From Streptacidiphilus albus JL83 (lineage in GTDB: Bacteria > Actinomycetota > Actinomycetes > Streptomycetales > Streptomycetaceae): a DNA stretch of 64,000 nt. Positions within the stretch are counted from its first letter, which is position 1; the number at the start of each line of letters is the position of its first letter. The notes under the pieces are model-generated. The model worked only from the letters and a program-made list of their open reading frames with translations. It had not been told where the DNA came from and made no database searches. The position numbers were made by a program, and so were the translations under genes. The stretch spans positions 4,846,017-4,910,016 of the forward strand of contig NZ_JQML01000001.1 of assembly GCF_000744705.1 (NCBI RefSeq), in the 5' to 3' direction. Below, piece after piece: positions 56,499 through 64,000 of this stretch.

Positions 56499-57353
56499 AT
56501 GTTCACCATCGGAGATTTCGCCAAGCACGGCCGGGTGTCGATCCGGATGCTGCGTCACTACGACGCCATCGGACTGCTGCACCCGGCCCGGGTCGATCCG
56601 GCCAGCGGCTACCGCTTCTACGAGGCGGCGCAGTTGGCGCGGCTCAACCGGATCATCGCGCTCAAGGACCTCGGCTTCCGGCTGGAGCAGGTGGGCGCGG
56701 TGCTGGACGAACAGGTCGGCGTCGACGAGTTGCGCGGGATGCTGCGGTTGCGGCAGGCCGAGCTCGCCGAGGCGATGGCGACCGCTGCGGCCCGGCTGAC
56801 CCAGGTCGAGGCGAGACTCCGGAGTATCGAGAGCGAGGGCCGCATGCCCATGCAGGACGTTGTAGTGAAGAGCACCCCGGCGGTGCGGATGGCCGAGCTG
56901 ACCGGGATCGCCGCCGGCTACGCGCCGGAGCAGATCGGACCGGTGGTCGGGCCGCTGTTCACGGAGCTCTGCCGGCTGGTGGGGGAGTCCGGCCTGCCGG
57001 TGACCGGCCCCTCCGTCGCCTGGTACGAGGAGCTGCCGGACAGCGAGGGCGGGATCCTGGTCCATGCCGGGCTGCCGGTGGGCGGGGCGGAGCCGGGGCC
57101 GCACGCGGGCTTCGCGGTGGTCGACCTGCCGGCGGTGGAGACGGTGGCGACCATCGTCCACCGGGGGTCGATGGACCACGTGCTGCCGACCGTGCAGCTG
57201 CTGGCGCGCTGGGTCGACGGCAGCGGGCACCGGTTCGCCGGTCATGCCAGGGAGGTCTATCTGGAGTGCGACGGGCCCGCGGACACCTGGGTCACCGAGC
57301 TCCAGGTGCCGCTCGCCGACCCGGAGCCGGCTCCGGTCGGCCGGCTCCGCTGA
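56499..57353 (+). CDS. MerR family regulator with GyrI-like effector domain
   Basis: The product is 284 aa. The MerR HTH (GDFAKHGRVSIRMLRHYDAI, then LHPARVDPASGYRFYE) is followed by a coiled-coil dimerisation helix (about 80-115) and a C-terminal GyrI-like ligand domain (about 123-280), similar to BmrR-type multidrug sensors. GGGAGGG precedes ATG 56499. No dedicated efflux gene is adjacent, so the target is unclear; the SBF gene upstream is a candidate. Confidence 0.9.
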   Translation: MFTIGDFAKHGRVSIRMLRHYDAIGLLHPARVDPASGYRFYEAAQLARLNRIIALKDLGFRLEQVGAVLDEQVGVDELRGMLRLRQAELAEAMATAAARLTQVEARLRSIESEGRMPMQDVVVKSTPAVRMAELTGIAAGYAPEQIGPVVGPLFTELCRLVGESGLPVTGPSVAWYEELPDSEGGILVHAGLPVGGAEPGPHAGFAVVDLPAVETVATIVHRGSMDHVLPTVQLLARWVDGSGHRFAGHAREVYLECDGPADTWVTELQVPLADPEPAPVGRLR

Positions 57354-57363
57354 CGGCCGTGGA

Positions 57364-57879
57364 TCACGCCCGGGGCTGGGAGCGCTCGTTGTAGAGCGTC
57401 AGATAGGCGGCGAAGCGCTCCAGATCGGCGTCGGGCCAATCGCCCAGCCGTTCCAGGAAGGCCAGTCGGCGCTGCTCGCTGACGGACTCCAGCAGCGCGC
57501 TGCCGGCGTCGGAGGGGCGGATGATCTGGCCGCGCTGGTCCTCCGGATCGGTGCTGCGCTCGACCAGCCCGAGCCGCTCCAGGGCGGTGACCTGACGGCT
57601 CACCGTGGACTTGTCCAGCATGAAGTGCGAGGCCAGATCGGTGCCGCGGCAGCCGCCGCGCTCCCGCAGCAGGTCCAGGATGGCGTAGGTGACCAGGGTC
57701 AGGCCGGGGTGGATCTGCGAAGCCTGCGAGCGGGCACGGCGGGCGAACGCGGTCAGCTCGCGCTGGATCGCGTCGATCGACTCGGCGCGCTCCTGCGGGG
57801 CGTCCGTGGACGGGGCGAGCAGCGCCGCCGCGTCGTCCACGTCTCTGCTGGCTGCCGTGCTGCTGTGCTGGCCGGACAC
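57364..57879 (-). CDS. MarR family transcriptional regulator
   Basis: The product is about 171 aa from GTG 57879, with AGAGGAG upstream. The winged helix reads LTLVTYAILDLLRERGGCRG, LASHFMLDKSTVSRQVTALE and a LVERSTDPEDQRGQIIRPSD wing. It has a disordered N-terminus of about 30 residues. Convergent with MerR (10 bp). Confidence 0.9.
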   Translation of the reverse strand: MSGQHSSTAASRDVDDAAALLAPSTDAPQERAESIDAIQRELTAFARRARSQASQIHPGLTLVTYAILDLLRERGGCRGTDLASHFMLDKSTVSRQVTALERLGLVERSTDPEDQRGQIIRPSDAGSALLESVSEQRRLAFLERLGDWPDADLERFAAYLTLYNERSQPRA

Positions 57880-57994
57880 TGGTGCTCCTCTGATCGGTCG
57901 TCGTCCTGACCCACCAACAGTTAGCACCGACCGCGCCCCGGCGGGGTGCGGCCCCCCGATCGGCGTGCCATCGGTATGGGAAGACCGGCTCGGG

Positions 57995-60655
57995 TCAGCT
58001 ACGGTGCGGCAGCGGCAGTTCGAACCAGACGACCTTACCGACGGCTTTGCGGCTGGCGCCCCAGCGGGCCGAGAGCTGGCTGACCAGGCTCAGGCCCCGG
58101 CCGTCCTCGTCCAGCGCCTCGGAGGGCTCCAGCGAGGGCAGGTTGTGGTCGTCGTCGCTGACCTCGACCAGCAGCTTGCCGACCCGGGTCAGCTGCAGCT
58201 CGACCCGGTTCCTGGCGACCCGCAGCGCATTGGTGACCAGCTCGCTCACCAGCAGCGAGGTGACCTCGGCCATCTCGCCCAGGCCCCAGACCACCAGCTG
58301 CTCGTGGACCAGCCGACGGGCCCGGCCGACCTCCTCCGGCACCAGGTCGAGCGACCAGTCCATGACGTCCTGCGGCGGGATGCCGTCGAAGCGGGCGATC
58401 AGCAGCGCCAGGTCGTCATTGCGGTCGTCGGTGTGCAGCCGCTCCAGGACGGTGTCGCAGACCTCCTCCGGACTCTGCCTGGGGTCGACGATGTCGCCGC
58501 AGAGGGCGGCCAGGCCGTCCCCTATGTCGCCGCCGCGCATCTCCACCAGGCCGTCGGTGCAGAGCACCAGCATGCTGCCGTCGGAGACCTTGAACTCCTT
58601 GGCCGCGAACGGCACCCCGCCGACACCGATCGGCGCGCCGGAGGGGATGTCCAGCAGTTCGCCGCGCCCGTCCGGGTGCACCAGCACCGGTGGGACATGG
58701 CCCGCGCCGGCGATGGTGCAGGTTCGGGCGATCGGGTCGTAGACCGCGTAGAGGCAGGTGGCGAGGTGGTCGTCGCCCAGCCGCTGGGAGAGGTTGTCCA
58801 GGTGCCGGAGGATCTGGCCCGGGGGCAGGTCCAGCGCGGCCAGGGTCTGCATCGCGGTGCGGAACCGGCCCATCGCCACCGCCGAGTGCAGGCCGTGGCC
58901 CATCACGTCGCCGACCACCAGCGCGACCCGGCTGCCCGGCAGTTGGATGGCGTCGAACCAGTCGCCGCCGACCTCGGCCCGGCGGTCGCCGGGCAGGTAG
59001 CGGTGGGCGATCAGCACGCCGGGGATCTTCGGCGGACGGGTCGGCAGCATGCTCCGCTGGAGGGTGAGCGCGGTCTTCGCCTCCACCCGGTGCAGCCGGG
59101 CGTTGTCCACCGACAGCGCGGCCCTGGCCGCCAGTTCGCGCAGGTAGGCGGCGTCGGTCTGGTCGAACGGCGGTCGGTCCGGGTTGCGCAGCAGGGTCAG
59201 CACCCCGAGCACGGTGCCGCGCGCCGCCAGCGGCAGCGTCAGCATCGAGCGGCCCTCGAACAGCGGCACCAGCGCGGCGCCGCCGCCCCGTCCGGCCGCG
59301 CAGTACTCGGCGACCTCCCGGTCGACCTCGGGCACCAGCACCGGCTGGTTGGTCTGCAGGGCCAGCCCGAACGGGGTGTTCCGGGCCAGCGACACCAGGC
59401 TGCCGACCCGGACCAGGTGGTCCCAGCCGGCCAGCGACTCGCTGAAGGCCCGGGCGACCCGGCGCATCCTGGTCCCGTCGTCCGGGCGCTCGGGCGGCAC
59501 CTCGGCGTCGGTGATCAGTCGGTCGCGCAGGTCGACGCAGGCGAAGTCGGCGATGCTGGGGACCACCACCTCGCACAGCTCGCGGACGGTGACGTCCAGG
59601 TCCAGGGTGGTGCCGATCTGTGCGCCGACATGGCTGAGCAGCCGCAGCTGCTCGTTGACCGGTTCGGCGGGCGCGGCGCCGGCGGCGGCCAGGGTGAGCG
59701 TCGGCACGGCCGGCGGGCCGCTGAACGGACCTTCGGTCCCGGAGCCGCGCCGGGTGCGTCCCGGCGGGGCGGGGCGCTGCGGGCGCTGGCTGCGCTCCGG
59801 TCGCTTCTCCTGGCCGAAGGGGGCGCCGGTGCGCGGGGTCGGCACCGCGGTCCGCCGCGGCCGGGTCGACGGTTCGTCGGCGGGCGTGCGGGAGTGGCTC
59901 TCCACGCTGCTGCCGAGCTCCCGCTCCGGGGACTCGCGCAACTGCTGCGGCAGCACCGGGAGCTGGACCGAGCCGTCCACCAGCAGGCCGGGCACGCCGG
60001 CGGCGACCACCTGGGCCAGCAGTCGGCGGCGGCGTTCGTCGCCGCCCCGGCGCAGCAGCGGGGAGAGCCGCTCGGCGGCGGTCCCGGCGTCGCCGCCCTC
60101 GGCCGGGGCGATCCGGATGCTCTCGACCCGAAGCTCCAGACTCTGGGCCTGGGTGGGCGAGTTGGCGGTGTAGGGGAGCAGCTGGCTGCCGAGGGCGATC
60201 CGTGGGCCGCGGGCCCGCAGCGGGCCCGCGTCCGCCGCGACCACCAGCAGGTTGCGTCCGGTGGGCTCGACCAGCCGGTAGGCCCAGCAGAGGATGTCCA
60301 CGACCCGGCCGTCCCGGTCGGTGACGCTGAGGTCGCCGTTCCAGGCGGGCGCGAAGCTGGTGAGGTCGTCGAGGTGGTCGAGGGCGTCCCCGAGCTTTCC
60401 GTTGCCGATGCCGGTCCCGGCCTCGGTGGTGTGGCGGGCGAGCGGCAGCAGGCCGGAGGCCGGACGGTCGAAGACCTCGTCGCGGCGGTGGCCGAACAGC
60501 TCCTCGGCCGCGCGGTTCCAGACGGTGAGGCGGCCGTCCGGGTCGACCATGAAGGCGGCGAGCCGGATCAGCGCCAGCACACCCGTCGGCGCGGACGCGG
60601 GTCGCACCGGCTCGGAGAGGGATTGCGCGGGCCCTGCGAAGGTCTCCTCGTCCAT
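57995..60655 (-). CDS. PAS-GAF-PP2C-HATPase regulator (SpoIIE/RsbU-like)
   Basis: The product is 886 aa. Domains: PAS (about 27-120; FMVDPDGRLTVWNRAAEELF), a disordered linker (about 240-330), GAF (about 345-505), SpoIIE-type PP2C (about 545-760; GGDWFDA, GDVMGHG, GHVPPVLVHPDG and DDLALLIARF metal motifs) and RsbW-like HATPase (about 765-886; VSELVTNAL and DEDGRGLSL). Such proteins control anti-sigma-factor antagonists and stress or developmental sigma factors; the presence of both phosphatase and kinase-like domains is typical of Streptomyces. ATG 60655 after AGGTGAG. Confidence 0.92.
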   Translation of the reverse strand: MDEETFAGPAQSLSEPVRPASAPTGVLALIRLAAFMVDPDGRLTVWNRAAEELFGHRRDEVFDRPASGLLPLARHTTEAGTGIGNGKLGDALDHLDDLTSFAPAWNGDLSVTDRDGRVVDILCWAYRLVEPTGRNLLVVAADAGPLRARGPRIALGSQLLPYTANSPTQAQSLELRVESIRIAPAEGGDAGTAAERLSPLLRRGGDERRRRLLAQVVAAGVPGLLVDGSVQLPVLPQQLRESPERELGSSVESHSRTPADEPSTRPRRTAVPTPRTGAPFGQEKRPERSQRPQRPAPPGRTRRGSGTEGPFSGPPAVPTLTLAAAGAAPAEPVNEQLRLLSHVGAQIGTTLDLDVTVRELCEVVVPSIADFACVDLRDRLITDAEVPPERPDDGTRMRRVARAFSESLAGWDHLVRVGSLVSLARNTPFGLALQTNQPVLVPEVDREVAEYCAAGRGGGAALVPLFEGRSMLTLPLAARGTVLGVLTLLRNPDRPPFDQTDAAYLRELAARAALSVDNARLHRVEAKTALTLQRSMLPTRPPKIPGVLIAHRYLPGDRRAEVGGDWFDAIQLPGSRVALVVGDVMGHGLHSAVAMGRFRTAMQTLAALDLPPGQILRHLDNLSQRLGDDHLATCLYAVYDPIARTCTIAGAGHVPPVLVHPDGRGELLDIPSGAPIGVGGVPFAAKEFKVSDGSMLVLCTDGLVEMRGGDIGDGLAALCGDIVDPRQSPEEVCDTVLERLHTDDRNDDLALLIARFDGIPPQDVMDWSLDLVPEEVGRARRLVHEQLVVWGLGEMAEVTSLLVSELVTNALRVARNRVELQLTRVGKLLVEVSDDDHNLPSLEPSEALDEDGRGLSLVSQLSARWGASRKAVGKVVWFELPLPHRS

Positions 60656-60966
60656 GCTCACCTGCTCCCAGCTCCCGTCGTTCTCCGGACGCGCCTCACC
60701 TCGGAGGGACCGACCATCCTCCCCGTGCCGGTGGCTTGCGCGTGCCGCCTCGTACAACTCTGACCTTGCACCATAGGCCCACCACCACATCGGTACCCCA
60801 GGCAAGCACGAAACCTGCCGATGTTGTCCACATTCGGGGATTTATTTCTGTGTCCAGGAGCGAGTCCGGGCTCGCACGCCTCAGTGTGCGCCCTCGGTGG
60901 CCGGGGTGGGGACAGTAGGGTGACGGGGCGGACGAGCGGTACAAACATCAAGCAGTGAGGTTCGAC
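60656..60966. promoter_or_regulatory. Divergent promoter region with one DnaA box
   Basis: A 311-bp region between the phosphatase and J-domain genes. It contains a perfect single DnaA box (TTGTCCACA, 60824-60832) followed by an AT-rich patch (GATTTATTTCTGTG), possibly promoter. No gene is supported. Confidence 0.45.
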
Positions 60967-61785
60967 ATGGCTGCCGACACTCCGGTCCGGTGGACCGATC
61001 CCGAGGAACAGCAGCTGGAGGAGCAGGTCGCGCAGGTCGAGACCGAGTGGGTGGAGGCCGAGGTCGCCGTCGAGACCCTGCGGGTGGAGCTCGACAACTT
61101 CGCGCTGGTGCACCATCAGCGGCTGGGCCCGATGTACGTCCGGCTGGACGAGTTGGACGCGTTGATCGCCGAGGTCACCGCGGCCCGCAGCGGCGACCCC
61201 GAGGACATCCGCCGGGCCTTCGAGGCGCGCAGCATCCTGGAGCCGATGCCGGACCTGGAGGCGTTCTTCGCCGAGCCGGACCCGGGCGCCGAGGGCGGTC
61301 CTGCCGCCGAGGGCCCGGCGCAGCCGGTCCTGCCGCAGGCGCCGCAGCGGATCCGGCCGGACCGGGAGGCCCAGCGGCTGTACCGGGACCTGGCCCGCCG
61401 GGCCCATCCCGACCTGGCGCAGGACCCGGAGGAGCGGGAGCGGCGCGGGGTGTTCATCGCCCGGGTCAACGAGGCCTACTCCCGCGGCGACGTCCTCGCC
61501 CTGGCGGTGCTCGCGGAGGAGTGGGCGGGCGGTTCCGGCGACAGCGGGACGCCGGCCAGCGGCAGCCCGGAGCGGGCGGACTGGCTGCGGCAGCGGCTGG
61601 AGTGGCTGACCGCCCGGCTCGCCCGGGTCGCGGCGACCCGCGCCGAGCTGGTCGACAGCCCGATGGGGCAGCTGTTGATGCTGCTGCCGGACGACCCGGA
61701 CGCGCTGCTGAACATCCTGGCGGAGCAGCTGCTGGAGAGCGTCGCCGGACGGCAGGCGGAGCTGGACCGGATGCTGGCCGGCTGA
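60967..61785 (+). CDS. J-domain-containing protein
   Basis: About 272 aa from ATG 60967, preceded by GTGAGG (GTG 60955 is an alternative). The N-terminal ~60 residues form a coiled coil (EEQQLEEQVAQVETEWVEAE). A DnaJ-like J domain at about 140-180 has LYRDLARRAHPDLAQ with the HPD motif that stimulates DnaK ATPase. The C-terminal ~80 residues (LRQRLEWLTARLARVAATRA) are again helical. Possibly a DnaK co-chaperone or a scaffold; no Gly/Phe or zinc region. Confidence 0.82.
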   Translation: MAADTPVRWTDPEEQQLEEQVAQVETEWVEAEVAVETLRVELDNFALVHHQRLGPMYVRLDELDALIAEVTAARSGDPEDIRRAFEARSILEPMPDLEAFFAEPDPGAEGGPAAEGPAQPVLPQAPQRIRPDREAQRLYRDLARRAHPDLAQDPEERERRGVFIARVNEAYSRGDVLALAVLAEEWAGGSGDSGTPASGSPERADWLRQRLEWLTARLARVAATRAELVDSPMGQLLMLLPDDPDALLNILAEQLLESVAGRQAELDRMLAG

Positions 61786-61874
61786 GAGTCGGCGGGAACG
61801 GGGGACCGGCCCCGGGGATCGGTGAGAATGGGGTAGTCCCCCGGAGCCGCCGGGGCCGCGTTTCGGGAGAGACC

Positions 61875-62204
61875 ATGTTCGACGCCGCCGTCCCCACCGT
61901 GGACGCCGCTTCCGTGCCCGCCGACGGGGCCCTGCTGGACGTCCGGGAGCAGGACGAGTGGGACGCGGGGCACGTCGACGGCGCGGTGCACATCCCGATC
62001 GGCCAGGTCGTCGCCCGGCTCGGCGAGCTGCCGGAGGACCCGCTGTACGTGGTCTGCCGGGTCGGCGGGCGCTCCGCCCAGGTGGTCCAGTACCTGGTGG
62101 CACAGGGGCGGGAGGCGCTGAACGTCGACGGCGGGATGTACGCCTGGGAGGCCGCAGGGCGTCCGATGGTCAGCTCCTCGGGCAGTCAGGCCTTCGTGCT
62201 GTAG
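61875..62204 (+). CDS. Rhodanese-like domain protein
   Basis: A 109-aa single-domain sulfurtransferase. Active-site cysteine in the loop CRVGGRS, followed by the helix AQVVQYLVAQG; N-terminal LLDVREQDEWDAGHVDGAVH is the CH2A motif. ATG 61875 follows GGGAGA. Transfers sulfur from a donor to cyanide or thiol acceptors; the partner is unknown. Confidence 0.92.
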   Translation: MFDAAVPTVDAASVPADGALLDVREQDEWDAGHVDGAVHIPIGQVVARLGELPEDPLYVVCRVGGRSAQVVQYLVAQGREALNVDGGMYAWEAAGRPMVSSSGSQAFVL

Positions 62205-62211
62205 CCACCGG

Positions 62212-62227
62212 CCCCCGGAACCGGGGG
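62212..62227 (+). terminator. Short hairpin after the rhodanese gene
   Basis: CCCCCGG-AA-CCGGGGG; a very tight loop and no T-tract, so its role as a terminator is uncertain. Confidence 0.45.
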
Positions 62228-62267
62228 TGTTGCGGTCGGCGGCGCCGGGCGGTATCAACTCAATGAA

Positions 62268-62282
62268 CTGACGATGCGTCAG
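62268..62282. promoter_or_regulatory. Inverted repeat upstream of the acyl-CoA synthetase
   Basis: CTGACG-ATG-CGTCAG, 21 bp before the GTG start. The spacing and symmetry resemble an operator, for example of a TetR-type fatty-acid regulator, none of which is encoded in the window. Confidence 0.4.
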
Positions 62283-62302
62283 AAAGAGTTGGGGGTCCGC
62301 CC

Positions 62303-64000
62303 GTGCCCGCAGATCCGTGCCCTTCCACCCTGGTCGGGGCCGTCCTCGCCCAGCACCGGGTGCACCGCCCCGGCCTGGTCGGCGAGGGCTTCAGCCTCAG
62401 CCACCACCGGCTGCTCCGCGCGGCCTGTGCCAGGGCCGCGCTGCTCGGCGAGCTGCTGGCGGCGGCCGAGCACCCGCATGTCGGCCTGCTGCTCGACAAC
62501 ACCCCCGAGTACGTCCACTGGCTGCAGGCCTGCGTCCTCGGCGGCGCCACCGCCGTCGGCATCAACCCCACCCGGCGCGGACCGGACCTGGAACGCGACA
62601 TCCGGCACACCGACTGCGCCGTGCTGGTCACCGAGCGGCGGCAACTGCCGCTGCTCGCCGGGCTGGTACTCCCCCGGCAGCTGCTCGTGGTCGACGACCC
62701 CGGCTTCGCCGAGCTGCTCGCCCCCTACGCCGACGCCCCGCCGCCCGCGAAGCTGCCCGAGCCCGCCACCCGGGTGCTGCTGACCTTCACCTCGGGCTCG
62801 ACCGGTGCGCCCAAGGCCGTCGTCTGCAGCCAGCGGCGGCTGGCCGGGGCCGGGAACAAGCTCCGCGCCCGCTTCGGCCTCACCTCCGCCGACACCGGCT
62901 ACGGCTGCATGCCGCTGTTCCACGGCAATGCGCTGATGGGCCTGTGGTCGCCGCTGCTGATGGCCGGCGGGACGGTCGCGCTGCGCCGCCGCTTCTCCGC
63001 CTCCCGGTTCCTGGAGGACGTCCGCGCCCACGGCGCCGGGTACTTCACCTATGTGGGCCGTGCGGTCTCCTACGTCCTGGCCACCGAGGCCCGGGCGGAC
63101 GACGCCGACTCGCCGCTGCGGCTCGGCTTCGGCACCGAGGCCGGCGCGGTCGACGCCGCCCGCTTCGAGGCCCGGTTCGGCTGTCGGCTGGTCGAGGGCT
63201 ACGGCTCCTCCGAGGGCGGCTGCAACCTCCAGCAGGATCCGTCGGCCCCGCCCGGGGCGGTCGGCCGCGCGGGCGCCGGCCCGGACGACGACCTCGCCGT
63301 GGTCGACCCGGAGACCGGCGCCGAGTGCCCGCGCTCCCGCTTCGACGCCCACGGCCGGCTGCTCAACGGGGAGGAGGCCATCGGCGAACTGGTCAACCGC
63401 ACCGACCGGGCCGGCTTCGAGGGCTACTGGCGGAATCCGGAGGCCGGGGCCGCCCGGATCCGCGACGGCTGGTACTGGACCGGCGACCTCTTCCACCGCG
63501 ACGCCGAGGGCTGGTTCCGCTTCGCCGGTCGCACCACCGACTGGCTCCGGGTCGACAGCGAGAACCTGGCGGTCGCCGACATAGAGAACATCCTCGCCCG
63601 CTGGGAGCGGGCCCGGGCCGTCGCCGTCTACGCGGTGCCCGACCCGGTGGCGGGGGACCAGGTGATGGCCGCCGTCGAGCTGACCGGGCGACAGGAGGCC
63701 GACAGCGTCGAGCGTCTGGCGACGGAGCTGACGGCCTTCCTGGCCGCCCAGCCCGACCTCGGCACCAAGATGCCGCCGCGTTTCGTCCGGCTGGTCCCGG
63801 AGATGCCGGTGACCGCCACCCACAAGACGGCCAGGACCGGGCTGCGCCGCGAGCACTGGCAGGTCGCCGACCCGGTGCTCTGGCGGCCCTACGGCCGCGG
63901 CGGCGAGGAGACCGGCTACCGGCTGCTCACCGCCGCGGACGCGGCCGGGCTGCGGGCCGCCTTCGCCGCCCAGGGGCGGTCGGCGCTGCTGGGGGACGGT
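62303..64000 (+). CDS. AMP-dependent acyl-CoA synthetase (3' end outside the window)
   Basis: At least 566 aa from GTG 62303; the frame is open to the window end. AMP-binding motifs: LLTFTSGSTGAPKAV (P-loop), EGYGSSEGG, the DGWYWTGDLFHRD hinge region and a C-terminal KTARTGLRRE lysine. Similar in layout to FadD17-type long-chain or very-long-chain acyl-CoA synthetases of actinobacteria, which activate fatty acids to acyl-CoA via an acyl-adenylate. An inverted repeat 21 bp upstream may be its operator. Confidence 0.88.
   Translation, partial: MPADPCPSTLVGAVLAQHRVHRPGLVGEGFSLSHHRLLRAACARAALLGELLAAAEHPHVGLLLDNTPEYVHWLQACVLGGATAVGINPTRRGPDLERDIRHTDCAVLVTERRQLPLLAGLVLPRQLLVVDDPGFAELLAPYADAPPPAKLPEPATRVLLTFTSGSTGAPKAVVCSQRRLAGAGNKLRARFGLTSADTGYGCMPLFHGNALMGLWSPLLMAGGTVALRRRFSASRFLEDVRAHGAGYFTYVGRAVSYVLATEARADDADSPLRLGFGTEAGAVDAARFEARFGCRLVEGYGSSEGGCNLQQDPSAPPGAVGRAGAGPDDDLAVVDPETGAECPRSRFDAHGRLLNGEEAIGELVNRTDRAGFEGYWRNPEAGAARIRDGWYWTGDLFHRDAEGWFRFAGRTTDWLRVDSENLAVADIENILARWERARAVAVYAVPDPVAGDQVMAAVELTGRQEADSVERLATELTAFLAAQPDLGTKMPPRFVRLVPEMPVTATHKTARTGLRREHWQVADPVLWRPYGRGGEETGYRLLTAADAAGLRAAFAAQGRSALLGDG

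Noticed and set aside
57689..60763. 1024-aa plus-strand frame across the MarR and phosphatase genes
   Set aside because: Antisense shadow of a multi-domain protein with clear motifs on the minus strand.

Overview
The window is a high-GC actinobacterial chromosome segment. Gene order (yidD-rnpA-rpmH / dnaA-oriC-dnaN-gnd-recF-DUF721-gyrB-gyrA-DUF3566-tRNA-Ile-tRNA-Ala), a long proline/glutamine-rich DnaA linker, class E sortases and a CrgA/PknB/PbpA/FtsW/FHA cluster place it in the Streptomycetaceae (Streptomyces, Kitasatospora or Streptacidiphilus; the sequence alone does not let me choose).

Layout. 1-15.4 kb is the replication-origin core: ribosomal protein L34 and RNase P protein on the minus strand, then dnaA, an oriC of about 1 kb rich in DnaA boxes, dnaN, gnd, recF, gyrB and gyrA, a DUF3566 membrane protein and two tRNA genes. 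15.39-33.06 kb is an accessory block inserted between tRNA-Ala(TGC) and the hairpin terminator at 33093-33126, which probably served it originally. The 3' end of the tRNA recurs at 22381, 29540 and 33035 and divides the block into three islands of about 7.0, 7.1 and 3.5 kb. Each island begins with its own hairpin terminator and is bounded by a matched pair of inverted palindromes; none encodes a recognisable integrase. Island 1 carries a Uma2 nuclease, a pseudokinase and a large M48 membrane protease operon. Island 2 carries a nearly identical Uma2, two cas-less type I-E-like CRISPR arrays (36 repeats), a MazEF pair and an intact IS21-family element lying inside the second array. Island 3 carries a Uma2 3' remnant, a 2OG-Fe(II) oxygenase and a divergent Uma2.

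33.1-38 kb is a catabolic or transport cluster (nitrilase-like hydrolase, two APC permeases, GntR regulator). 38-53.3 kb is the conserved cell-division and cell-wall signalling region: DUF5324, cyclophilin, rhomboid protease, a DnaA-box cluster, CrgA, a glutamine amidotransferase, two class E sortases, a PPOX protein and the minus-strand operon fhaA-fhaB-PP2C-ftsW-pbpA-pknB, which couples FHA readers, a Ser/Thr phosphatase and a PASTA kinase to septal/polar peptidoglycan synthesis. 53.3-64 kb holds tRNA-Leu(CAG), a VOC protein, LysR, SBF transporter, MerR and MarR regulators, a PAS-GAF-PP2C-HATPase phosphatase, a J-domain protein, a rhodanese and a partial acyl-CoA synthetase.

The most unusual signal is the chain of integrase-less islands at tRNA-Ala, each with its own palindrome pair and each with a Uma2 gene or remnant. 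All identifications come from reading the sequence; no database search was run.
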